8,797 nucleotides of DNA from JBBRFH01 sp038224615 (GTDB lineage: Bacteria > Planctomycetota > Phycisphaerae > Tepidisphaerales > Tepidisphaeraceae), in the NCBI GenBank assembly GCA_038224615.1, contig JBBRFH010000144.1, positions 1 to 8,797 on the forward strand. Reading direction: 5' to 3'. Positions 1 through 5,688 of the stretch are shown in pieces (the first letter of the stretch is position 1; the number at the start of each line of letters is the position of its first letter). Position numbers and translations under genes: made by a program. A model generated the notes under the pieces. That model was not told the DNA's origin and did not search any database. It saw only the letters and a list, made by a program, of their open reading frames with translations.

Positions 1-535
1 GTTCAGGGTAGCGTTCCTGCTGCCAGCCGTCGGCCGATAGGTACTGCTCGAAGTAACCGTTGCGATAGAGCAGGCCCACGCCGACCAGCGGCAGGCCGAT
101 CTCGCTGGCGGACTTCAGGTGATCGCCGGCCAGGATGCCCAGGCCGCCTGAGTAAATCGGCAACGACTCGTGCAATCCGAACTCCGCCGAAAAGTAGGCG
201 ACGTGCATGTCGTCGTCCGGGTAGGTCTTCTTGAACCACCCCTGCTCATCCATGTGATGGCGGAACTGCGTATAGACGCGACTGAGATGGGCGAGGTAGC
301 CGTCGTCGGATGCGGCCTCCTGCAATTGCTCCTGCGACAAAACGCCCAGCAATTTGATCGGGTTGTGATATGACTTCGTCCACTGCTTGCGGTCGAGCCG
401 GCGGAACAGTTCGGCGGCATCGGGCTGCCAAACCCACCAGAAATTTTTTGCCAGTTCCAATAACGGCTGCAGCTTGGCAGGCACGTCGGGAAAGACCTGA
501 AAGGGGCGGATGCTGGTGCTGGGAATGGTTGCCAT
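1..535 (-). CDS. glgP: Alpha-glucan (maltodextrin/glycogen) phosphorylase, N-terminal part, cut by the window edge
   Basis: This family releases glucose-1-phosphate from the non-reducing ends of alpha-1,4-glucans using pyridoxal phosphate, in cytoplasmic glycogen or maltodextrin breakdown. Only 178 codons are visible and no stop is reached. Residues about 15-105 match the short N-terminal domain (DUF3417 type) of the Thermotoga-like phosphorylase branch, with NFWWVWQPDA at 31-40 and a W..SYHNPIKLL stretch at 52-63. Residues 113-176 carry the phosphorylase core signature: YFSAEFGLHESLPIY, then SGGLGILAGDHLKSAS, then GLPLVGVGLLYR and the DGWQQERYP end. The PLP lysine lies beyond the window. I chose the ATG at 533-535; no strong Shine-Dalgarno precedes it (a weak GAGA only), but a promoter-like sequence lies just upstream. 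The call is solid at family level; whether glycogen or maltodextrin is preferred cannot be told. Confidence 0.93.
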   Translation of the reverse strand, partial: MATIPSTSIRPFQVFPDVPAKLQPLLELAKNFWWVWQPDAAELFRRLDRKQWTKSYHNPIKLLGVLSQEQLQEAASDDGYLAHLSRVYTQFRHHMDEQGWFKKTYPDDDMHVAYFSAEFGLHESLPIYSGGLGILAGDHLKSASEIGLPLVGVGLLYRNGYFEQYLSADGWQQERYPE

Positions 536-567
536 AGTGGTTTCTCGTCCGTTAGCGCGTTCGCGGT

Positions 568-604
568 TCGACAGGAAGTATAAAAGGCAGCGGTTGCCTG
601 TCGA
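568..604. repeat. Inverted repeat overlapping the phosphorylase promoter (possible operator)
   Basis: TCGACAGG at 568-575 and its perfect reverse complement CCTGTCGA at 597-604 are separated by 21 bp. One arm covers the candidate -35 box and the other falls at the expected transcription start. That geometry fits a dimeric repressor site, but an RNA hairpin or chance is also possible. I cannot name a regulator. Confidence 0.4.
577..604 (-). promoter_or_regulatory. Candidate sigma70-type promoter of the phosphorylase gene
   Basis: On the minus strand, TCGACA (599-604; five of six to the -35 consensus) and TATACT (577-582; five of six to the -10) are separated by 16 bp. Transcription would start near 570, about 35 nt before the ATG. 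The elements sit inside the 200-bp gap behind the upstream gene, as expected for an independently transcribed gene. It is judged only on hexamer match and position. Confidence 0.4.
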
Positions 605-735
605 CCACCGCTACAACGGTTTGATCGGTACAGACCTCCCTGCTCTACAGACTCTATCGGCAGGTGCGACAATGCGCATGGGCGGGAAAAACCCCGTGGT
701 CCGACAATTACATGCCGCAACCGGTCTAGCGACGC

Positions 736-1305
736 TCAATCCGCCTTTTCGATGCGCTTCAAATAAAACTGCGATTCGCTTGCCCGCTGCCCCACCAGAT
801 GCAGGCTGATGGGGTAATCGAACTTGCCGGCGAGAAAGAAATCGAAGATACGGAGGCCGTGCTTGGTCTGGCGCTCGATGTTGGCGTCGATCTGGTCGGT
901 CAACTCGGCCGGAATGAGCCGCTGGCGGTCGTAATCCCATTGCGGGTCGATGCGGACCAGCAGATGTGCCTCGCCCCACTCGATCGGATAACCGAGAACA
1001 TGGCCGGAGCCGGTGTGCGGGATGTAGAACCAGAAGCAGAGGAATCGATCCTTCCAGACGGTGCTGGTGGCGTTGTCGGAGCCGGTGATCAGCCGGGCGT
1101 GGCTGGTCCGAATCGCCTGGCCGCCAAGCGGCTTGGCAACCCAGACCCGGCGCTCGCGACAGTCGTACAATCCCACGTGAGGGTACTTGCCGTTGAAGTG
1201 CTCGGTGCAGAGCTTGGTCGATACCTGCGCGCCGATCGGCCCGGATTTCCCGTCCGGTGAAGGGGTCACAGATGCGTCGGATTTTTTCTTGCCGAAGCCG
1301 AACAT
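736..1305 (-). CDS. Hypothetical protein, 189 residues, soluble
   Basis: I do not recognise a family. The chosen ATG (1303-1305) gives a protein starting MFGFGKKK, a short basic start often seen in planctomycete hypothetical proteins. It is followed by a low-complexity Ser/Pro/Gly linker to about residue 25 and then one compact region to the end. That region is rich in aromatic residues (FLCFWFYIPHTGSGHVLGYP at 88-107, W110, WDYD at 123-126, FDFF at 154-157). No signal peptide or membrane helix is evident. An upstream in-frame TTG at 1375-1377 would add 24 residues. It is preceded by AAGGAGG, but the gap of about 3 nt is too short for a standard Shine-Dalgarno site, and the added residues look like non-coding sequence. 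The gene ends 200 bp before the phosphorylase on the same strand; that gap argues against tight coupling. Confidence 0.7.
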   Translation of the reverse strand: MFGFGKKKSDASVTPSPDGKSGPIGAQVSTKLCTEHFNGKYPHVGLYDCRERRVWVAKPLGGQAIRTSHARLITGSDNATSTVWKDRFLCFWFYIPHTGSGHVLGYPIEWGEAHLLVRIDPQWDYDRQRLIPAELTDQIDANIERQTKHGLRIFDFFLAGKFDYPISLHLVGQRASESQFYLKRIEKAD

Positions 1306-1350
1306 CGGACGCGAAGCATACCGTCGGCAAAACTCGGATGCGACCATACG

Positions 1351-1378
1351 TTGGTGAATGGTGACAACTTGGTACAAT
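1351..1378 (+). promoter_or_regulatory. Candidate promoter for the GspE-like/CvpA-like gene pair
   Basis: TTGGTG (1351-1356) and TACAAT (1373-1378; five of six to the -10 consensus) lie 16 bp apart, giving a leader of roughly 110 nt before the ATG at 1497. The -35 match is only three of six. On the opposite strand TTGACC (1394-1399) and TGTACC (1371-1376), 17 bp apart, overlap it, so leftward and rightward initiation might compete. The leftward -10 match is weak. Confidence 0.3.
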
Positions 1379-1390
1379 CCCCTCCTTAGT

Positions 1391-1404
1391 CCCGGTCAAC
1401 CGGG
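1391..1404. repeat. Short palindrome in the divergent control region
   Basis: CCCGGT, a CA spacer and ACCGGG form a perfect 6+2+6 inverted repeat just downstream of the rightward promoter candidate and over the leftward -35 candidate. It could be an operator half-site pair or an early leader hairpin; GC-rich DNA gives such palindromes by chance fairly often. Confidence 0.3.
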
Positions 1405-1423
1405 CCGTGTGCGCGTCGCGGTC

Positions 1424-1449
1424 CCTCGGCTTCGATGTGCCGGCCGAGG
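1424..1449 (+). other. Leader hairpin upstream of the GspE-like gene
   Basis: CCTCGGC (1424-1430) pairs perfectly with GCCGAGG (1443-1449) around a 12-nt loop, 47 nt before the start codon and within the predicted leader. An alternative pairing of CGGC with the GCCG at 1439-1442 is also possible. No regulatory RNA class is recognised. Confidence 0.3.
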
Positions 1450-1496
1450 TATTGTGGGACGATGCGCGAGGAAACAGTGCCTGTGTGGGAGCGTGA

Positions 1497-3209
1497 ATGA
1501 CTGACTCGTCCCTGTTGGCTGCCGCTGAGCTGACCAACTATATCGATGGCCTTAAGCTCTTGCCGATCGTCGTGCTTGCGACGGTCTGGTTCCGACTCAT
1601 GACGTGGGTCGATAAGGACGCCCACGACGCGCGGCTGCCCAGGCCGATGGTCAACATGATCAACCTCGGCGGGATGCTCCTGGGCATCGCGATGATCCCG
1701 ATTCTGCCGAACTATTATGCGGCGCTCGGCGTGTTCATCTTCTGCATGCTCGCCGAGGCAGCGTATTACCTGCTCTGGCGAAATCAGACAGTCGGCCTGG
1801 CCGATCTGAAGGTGCAGTTCAACGCATGGATCAAGAGCTTCAGAAGCAAGAAGGCCAAGGAGGTCACAGCCTCAGAAGGCGGTGTCGTGCTCTATGACAA
1901 TCGCGGCAAGGCATTGCCCCCGCCCGTCGATGACGATCCTGCACGTCCCGCATTTGACGCACTTCAGGGTGTCTTCCAAGGGCCGGTCCGTCTCGGCGCT
2001 CAGCGTATCGAACTGCGGCCCAACGACGGCGGCGCTGTCCTGCGCTACACCGTCGACGGCGTCACCTTCGAGGGCAAGACGTTTTCCAGGGAATCCGCCG
2101 CTGCCGGTATCGAGCTGGCCAAGCAACTCGCCGGGCTGGATCCAGCCGATCGTCGCAAGCCGCAGACCGGCAAGATGAAAGTCGCTCAGGACAAGGGCAA
2201 ACGCGAAGTCGAGGTCTACACCGCAGGTTCGACCGCAGGCGAGTTGATGCGACTGAGCCTGGACTTCAAGAAGCAGTTCGAGTTCCGCATTGAAACTCTC
2301 GGTTTCCTCCCCGACCAGCTCGAGGCGATGCTGAACACGATCGCCGACAAAAGCGGTGTCGTGCTGCTCACCGCGCCGGAGAGCCAGGGGCTGACGAACC
2401 TGTGCTACGGCGTGCTTAAGCGACACGACGCGTTCCTGTCGAACATCCAGACCCTCGAGCGCGACGCGGTGTCCGACCTTGAGGGCATCACCCAGAATAA
2501 GATCGCCGCCAATGCGCCCGCCGCCGAAGAGTCCAAGCAGGTGAGCTGGATGATCTCCCAGGAGCCGGACATCATCCTGGTCGATCGGATCGACGACCCA
2601 CGCAGCGCCATTGACCTCGCCCGCTACGCTGTCGATCGACGCGCGTACGTCGCGATGCGTGCGCCGACGACATTCGACGCGTTGACTCAATGGCGCAAGC
2701 TCGTCGGCGACGACAATCTCGCGGCGAGCAGCCTCAAGCTCATCGTCGCCGAACGCCTGGTGCGGGTGCTCTGTCCCGCCTGCAAGATTGCCTACGCGCC
2801 TGACCCGGAAGCATTACGCAAGATGAACATGAAGGCGGACCACGTCGACAAGCTGTTCCAGGCCCGCAAGGAACCGATGCGCGACCAGAAGGGCAACGAG
2901 ATCATCTGTCCCTTCTGCCACGGTTTGGCGTACCAGGGGCGTACCGGCGTGTTTGAAATGTTCCGCGTCGATGACGACGTCCGAAAGGCCGTCATCGAGG
3001 GCGGCACGGTCAACCAGCTCAAGGCGCTGTTCCGCAAGCAGAAGCAGCGTTATTTGCAGGAATCGGCGCTGGCGCGCGTCGAACTCGGCGACACAAGTGT
3101 TGAGGAAGTGCTGCGCGTGCTGAGGAGCCAGGCGACGACTTCCTCGTCCTCATCGCGCGGCCCGTCGCGTCCACCGCCCACGCCGCCCCGACCCGACAAA
3201 GTCACCTAG
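1497..3209 (+). CDS. Membrane-anchored GspE/PilB-family protein with degenerate ATPase motifs (pseudo-ATPase)
   Basis: A 570-residue protein with three predicted membrane helices (about 17-36, 51-70, 73-94), a charged linker, then a recognisable type II secretion/type IV pilus ATPase body. The N2-like domain (about 150-260) keeps the family signature LAGLDPADRRKPQTGKM at 211-227. The ATPase core keeps the fold landmarks but not the chemistry. The P-loop position reads APESQGLT (293-300), lacking the GK of GxxxxGK[ST]. The Asp-box region is LERDAVSDLEGITQN (320-334). The Walker B position reads EPDIILVDRIDD (356-367), where the usual GE is DR. The His-box region (380-395) has no histidine. Both zinc-type pairs remain, CPAC 426-429 and CPFC 471-474, followed by GRTGVFEMF. 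The tail (547-570) is Ser/Pro-rich. Start: ATG with GGGAG five bases upstream. Typical GspE/PilB proteins are cytoplasmic and active; this one is probably a structural or regulatory homologue. Family call strong, inactivity inferred. Confidence 0.88.
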   Translation: MTDSSLLAAAELTNYIDGLKLLPIVVLATVWFRLMTWVDKDAHDARLPRPMVNMINLGGMLLGIAMIPILPNYYAALGVFIFCMLAEAAYYLLWRNQTVGLADLKVQFNAWIKSFRSKKAKEVTASEGGVVLYDNRGKALPPPVDDDPARPAFDALQGVFQGPVRLGAQRIELRPNDGGAVLRYTVDGVTFEGKTFSRESAAAGIELAKQLAGLDPADRRKPQTGKMKVAQDKGKREVEVYTAGSTAGELMRLSLDFKKQFEFRIETLGFLPDQLEAMLNTIADKSGVVLLTAPESQGLTNLCYGVLKRHDAFLSNIQTLERDAVSDLEGITQNKIAANAPAAEESKQVSWMISQEPDIILVDRIDDPRSAIDLARYAVDRRAYVAMRAPTTFDALTQWRKLVGDDNLAASSLKLIVAERLVRVLCPACKIAYAPDPEALRKMNMKADHVDKLFQARKEPMRDQKGNEIICPFCHGLAYQGRTGVFEMFRVDDDVRKAVIEGGTVNQLKALFRKQKQRYLQESALARVELGDTSVEEVLRVLRSQATTSSSSSRGPSRPPPTPPRPDKVT

Positions 3210-3272
3210 CCTCTTGGCGACGCGGATTCGCAGCTTCTCGATCCAGACGACTCAAAAGACCACGAACGCCTC

Positions 3273-4517
3273 ATGATCCTCTCCGTCATCATCATCGGAA
3301 TCCTGGCCGGCGTGACGTACTACCACTACGTCCAAGGCATGTTCAGTTCTGCGATTTCCGCGTTCTGCGCGTTTATCGGGGTTCTGATCGCCTTCGGTTA
3401 CTACGAACAACTGGTCGGCATGGCCGGCCAGGGCAAGATGGCCGACTACGCCGCGGGCGCGGTGCTCATCACGCTCTTCGCGGCAACCTATATCCTGCTG
3501 CGAATCGTCATCGACCAGTGCGTGCCGGGGAACGTTGAAGTGCCCCTCTACGTCGAGCGCGCTGGCGCGGGCGTTTTCGGATTCATCACCGCTCTCTTCT
3601 GCGCTGGGGTGTTCGCGGTCGGCGCCCAACTCATGCCATTCGGGCCTTCGATCGGCGGGTACGAGCGGTTCCCGACCGTCTCCGCCGACGAGGTCTCCGT
3701 CCCTCACGAGGCCCTCGGAGCCGGCCAGCATCGCGATGCCATCGGGCGCATCACCAATCAGCTCAAGGACAACGATCTTGAACCCACCCGAAGCAGCGGC
3801 CTGCTTGTCCCCGTCGATGATTTCGTCATCTCGCTGACGAGCGTGTCGAGCTCAAATTCCCTCGCTGGAGCGCAGTCATTCGCCGACGTGCATCCAAACT
3901 TGCTCGACCAGGCCTATGCCAATCGCCTGTGCCCGGATCACAGCGGCTGGCGTGTTTTCATCAACTCGCCGAAGGTTCCCATGGCGTCGCTGAATGGCGT
4001 CTTCACCGTCAGCGGCAACGTTGAGGCGGCCGACTCCGAGATCGTCGCGTTGCGCCCGAACAAGTCCGTGCTGGCATTCAAAGCCGGCAGTAGCGACGTC
4101 ATCCTCGTCCTGCGGGCGACGTTTGCCAATACCGCCCAGGACACCGACGGCGTCGTCCGCATCACGCCGGCCGCCATCCGGCTGGTCGTGGGCGACAAGG
4201 TCTACCACCCGGTCGGGACCATGTTCGCCACCAACAAGCTCGGGCTGAGCCGCCTCGACGATCAGATCCTGATTCCCAACGCCCTTCGGGCGGCAGATTT
4301 CGCGTTCAGCATTCCCAAGTCCCTCGCGGACACGCTGAGCAAGGCGCCGGCCAAGGGGGTCGCATCGAAGGCCATCGGCTTCGTCGAGTTCAAGATGTAC
4401 AGCCGCACCATCGTTACAGCCGGCATGGCGAACCCGTATACCGGCCCGTCCGCTGAAGTGGGTGTGCTGAAAAAACCCGCGGCCCCCATCAATGGCGGGC
4501 CGACAACGTCGCGATAA
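3273..4517 (+). CDS. CvpA-like integral membrane protein with large C-terminal domain
   Basis: A 414-residue protein. The first about 121 residues contain four hydrophobic helices (about 1-16, 25-43, 60-80, 97-121), with a GMFSSAISAFCAFIGVLIAF stretch at 22-41 and a VERAGAGVFGFITALFCAG segment at 94-112. The layout resembles the CvpA (colicin V production) family of small inner-membrane proteins. CvpA itself ends near 160 residues; here about 290 more follow. They include a beta-rich part (about 240-350: GVFTVSGNV, ILVLRATFAN, AIRLVVGDKVYHPVG) and a Pro-rich end. That extension is not a domain I can name. The ATG at 3273 starts the first helix directly and has no clear Shine-Dalgarno. The 63-bp gap after the GspE-like gene, with no terminator visible, suggests cotranscription. 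CvpA homology is moderately certain; function is unknown. Confidence 0.75.
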   Translation: MILSVIIIGILAGVTYYHYVQGMFSSAISAFCAFIGVLIAFGYYEQLVGMAGQGKMADYAAGAVLITLFAATYILLRIVIDQCVPGNVEVPLYVERAGAGVFGFITALFCAGVFAVGAQLMPFGPSIGGYERFPTVSADEVSVPHEALGAGQHRDAIGRITNQLKDNDLEPTRSSGLLVPVDDFVISLTSVSSSNSLAGAQSFADVHPNLLDQAYANRLCPDHSGWRVFINSPKVPMASLNGVFTVSGNVEAADSEIVALRPNKSVLAFKAGSSDVILVLRATFANTAQDTDGVVRITPAAIRLVVGDKVYHPVGTMFATNKLGLSRLDDQILIPNALRAADFAFSIPKSLADTLSKAPAKGVASKAIGFVEFKMYSRTIVTAGMANPYTGPSAEVGVLKKPAAPINGGPTTSR

Positions 4518-4548
4518 ACGCGCCCGCCTTCCCATTTGCGCACGCCTG

Positions 4549-4604
4549 AACCGGCGGAATCGCCCGGTTTGGCCGCGATATTCGCGGTGGAGGCCTGTTT
4601 TCTG
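4549..4604 (+). terminator. Tandem hairpins after the CvpA-like gene, possible terminator
   Basis: Two hairpins follow the stop codon by about 30 nt. AACCGG (4549-4554) pairs with CCGGTT (4564-4569). CCGCGA (4573-4578) pairs with TCGCGG (4582-4587) around TAT. Short T runs follow (TTT directly after the first stem; TTTT about ten bases after the second). The T tracts are weaker than in a textbook intrinsic terminator. Confidence 0.4.
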
Positions 4605-4672
4605 ATAATTTTCATTAACTTGGCACATGCTTTTCAATAAGTGCCGATGTGTGACGTATTAAGAGATGAGAA

Positions 4673-4707
4673 GGTCGCGGTGACGGGGATTCGCCTCGTC
4701 CGCGACC
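4673..4707 (+). other. Strong hairpin in the leader of the Ser/Thr kinase gene
   Basis: GGTCGCGG (4673-4680) pairs perfectly with CCGCGACC (4700-4707). After a two-base TG bulge, ACGGGG (4683-4688) pairs with CCTCGT (4694-4699), including one G-U pair, closing a five-base ATTCG loop. That makes 14 base pairs in 35 nt, ending 33 nt before the start codon at 4741. No T tract follows, so it reads better as a leader structure or protein-binding site than as a terminator. The rest of the gap (4605-4672 and 4708-4740) shows only a small TGGCAC/GTGCCG inverted repeat (4621-4646) and no convincing promoter. Confidence 0.5.
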
Positions 4708-4740
4708 AGCCTCGGGTCCGAGTCCAACGCAGATGTACTT

Positions 4741-5655
4741 ATGAGCCGTGACGGTTCTTCATCGCAGTCCACCCGTTCAAATACCGAAGGTGTATCGCTG
4801 GATTTGCCACGCACGCTGTTCGGCTACGACGTCGTCCAGCACCTTGGCGACGGCGCCGGAAGCCGCATCTACGCGGTGACGCACGGATCGACCAGTCAGC
4901 TCTACGCGCTGAAGCATGTCCGGCGGACCAACGACAAGTCCCTTCGCTTCATCGAGCAACTCGAAAACGAGTACGCCGTCGCCAAGCAACTGCGCCATCC
5001 GCATCTGCGTGGCGTGGTGAACGTTCACGTCCACCGTACCCTTCTGCGCCGCGTAACTGATGCCGCGCTGGTGATGGAACTCGTCGACGCAATGCCGCTG
5101 GACGTCCACCTTCCCGCGCGTATTTCCGATACGCTGGGCATCTTCATCAAGACCGCTCATGGGCTGGCCGCGATGCACGGCGCAGGCTTCGTGCATTGCG
5201 ATCTCAAGCCTGCCAACATTCTCGCGTCCGCCAACGGAGCGGAAGTGAAGGTGATCGATCTCGGCCAGGCGTGTCGAAGCGGCGTGGCCAAGCAGCGGAT
5301 CCAAGGCACGCCCGACTACATCGCGCCTGAGCAGGTGAAGTGCAAACCCGTATCGCCGCAAACCGACATCTACAATTTTGGTGCCTCGTTGTATTGGTCG
5401 CTCACCGGCAGCAAGCTGCCGACGCTGTTCACGCTGAAAAAGGGTGAAAACAGCTTCCTGGTCGACTCCCAGATAGCGACGCCCGCGCAGCTCAATCCCC
5501 TGGTCAGTGAACCGCTATCGGCGTTCGTCACCGAGTGCGTCCGCACCAACCCCGCCAAGCGACCTGAGTCGATGACGAGCGTCGCTGCGCGACTCGACGT
5601 GCTGCGCGACTCCACTCGTCGCGCCGAAGACGCCCGCCGCGCATCGGTGGCGTGA
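4741..5655 (+). CDS. Hanks-type serine/threonine protein kinase, soluble, non-RD (HCD)
   Basis: A 304-residue protein that is almost entirely kinase domain (about 28-288). It would transfer phosphate from ATP to Ser/Thr on target proteins in the cytoplasm. Visible motifs: glycine loop LGDGAGSRIYAV (35-46), ATP-anchoring K58 in YALKHV, helix-C glutamate E77, catalytic loop HCDLKPAN (152-159; base D154, K156, N159), metal-binding D173 in DLG, activation segment end GTPDYIAPEQ (189-198), and D209 in the TDIYNFGASLYW stretch. All catalytic residues are present, so it should be active. The usual HRD arginine is cysteine, which makes it a non-RD kinase and suggests activation-loop phosphorylation is not needed in the usual way. 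There is no membrane helix and no PASTA or other sensor domain; the C-terminus is a short basic Arg-rich tail. The ATG at 4741 has no Shine-Dalgarno. It converges with the next gene, leaving a 33-bp gap. The target is unknown. Confidence 0.93.
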   Translation: MSRDGSSSQSTRSNTEGVSLDLPRTLFGYDVVQHLGDGAGSRIYAVTHGSTSQLYALKHVRRTNDKSLRFIEQLENEYAVAKQLRHPHLRGVVNVHVHRTLLRRVTDAALVMELVDAMPLDVHLPARISDTLGIFIKTAHGLAAMHGAGFVHCDLKPANILASANGAEVKVIDLGQACRSGVAKQRIQGTPDYIAPEQVKCKPVSPQTDIYNFGASLYWSLTGSKLPTLFTLKKGENSFLVDSQIATPAQLNPLVSEPLSAFVTECVRTNPAKRPESMTSVAARLDVLRDSTRRAEDARRASVA

Positions 5656-5688
5656 CGCGCTTCGCCACCCGGCTCACCGCATTCGCTG

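Noticed and set aside
681..700. Intrinsic terminator after the 736-1305 gene
   Set aside because: Only a 4-bp CGGG/CCCG stem around an A/T-rich loop is present, with no T run on the minus strand after it.
1375..1391. TTG start with AAGGAGG just upstream, extending the 189-residue protein by 24 residues
   Set aside because: The spacing of about 3 nt is too short, and the added residues do not resemble a signal peptide or any domain. Kept as an alternative only.
611..1537. A 308-codon minus-strand frame spanning the 736-1305 gene and the divergent region
   Set aside because: It runs through two intergenic regions and overlaps the start of the GspE-like gene. Its composition is Arg/Pro/His-rich, typical of a shadow frame.
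1872..2690. A 272-codon open frame on the minus strand opposite the GspE-like gene
   Set aside because: Its product has no recognisable motifs, and the plus-strand frame shows clear GspE/PilB family signatures. Long antisense frames are common in GC-rich DNA.
1497..3209. Frameshifted or decaying GspE pseudogene
   Set aside because: The frame is uninterrupted over 570 codons and has a good ribosome site. The N2 signature and zinc cysteines are intact, which fits a maintained protein.
4621..4636. A sigma54-like promoter upstream of the kinase gene
   Set aside because: TGGCAC matches the -24 element, but the -12 element at the right spacing reads TTTCA in place of TTGCA, so the near-invariant GC is missing.
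3876..4637. A 253-codon minus-strand frame opposite the CvpA-like gene
   Set aside because: It has no motif or ribosome site, is Arg-rich in composition, and covers the hairpin region after 4517. It is best explained as an antisense shadow.
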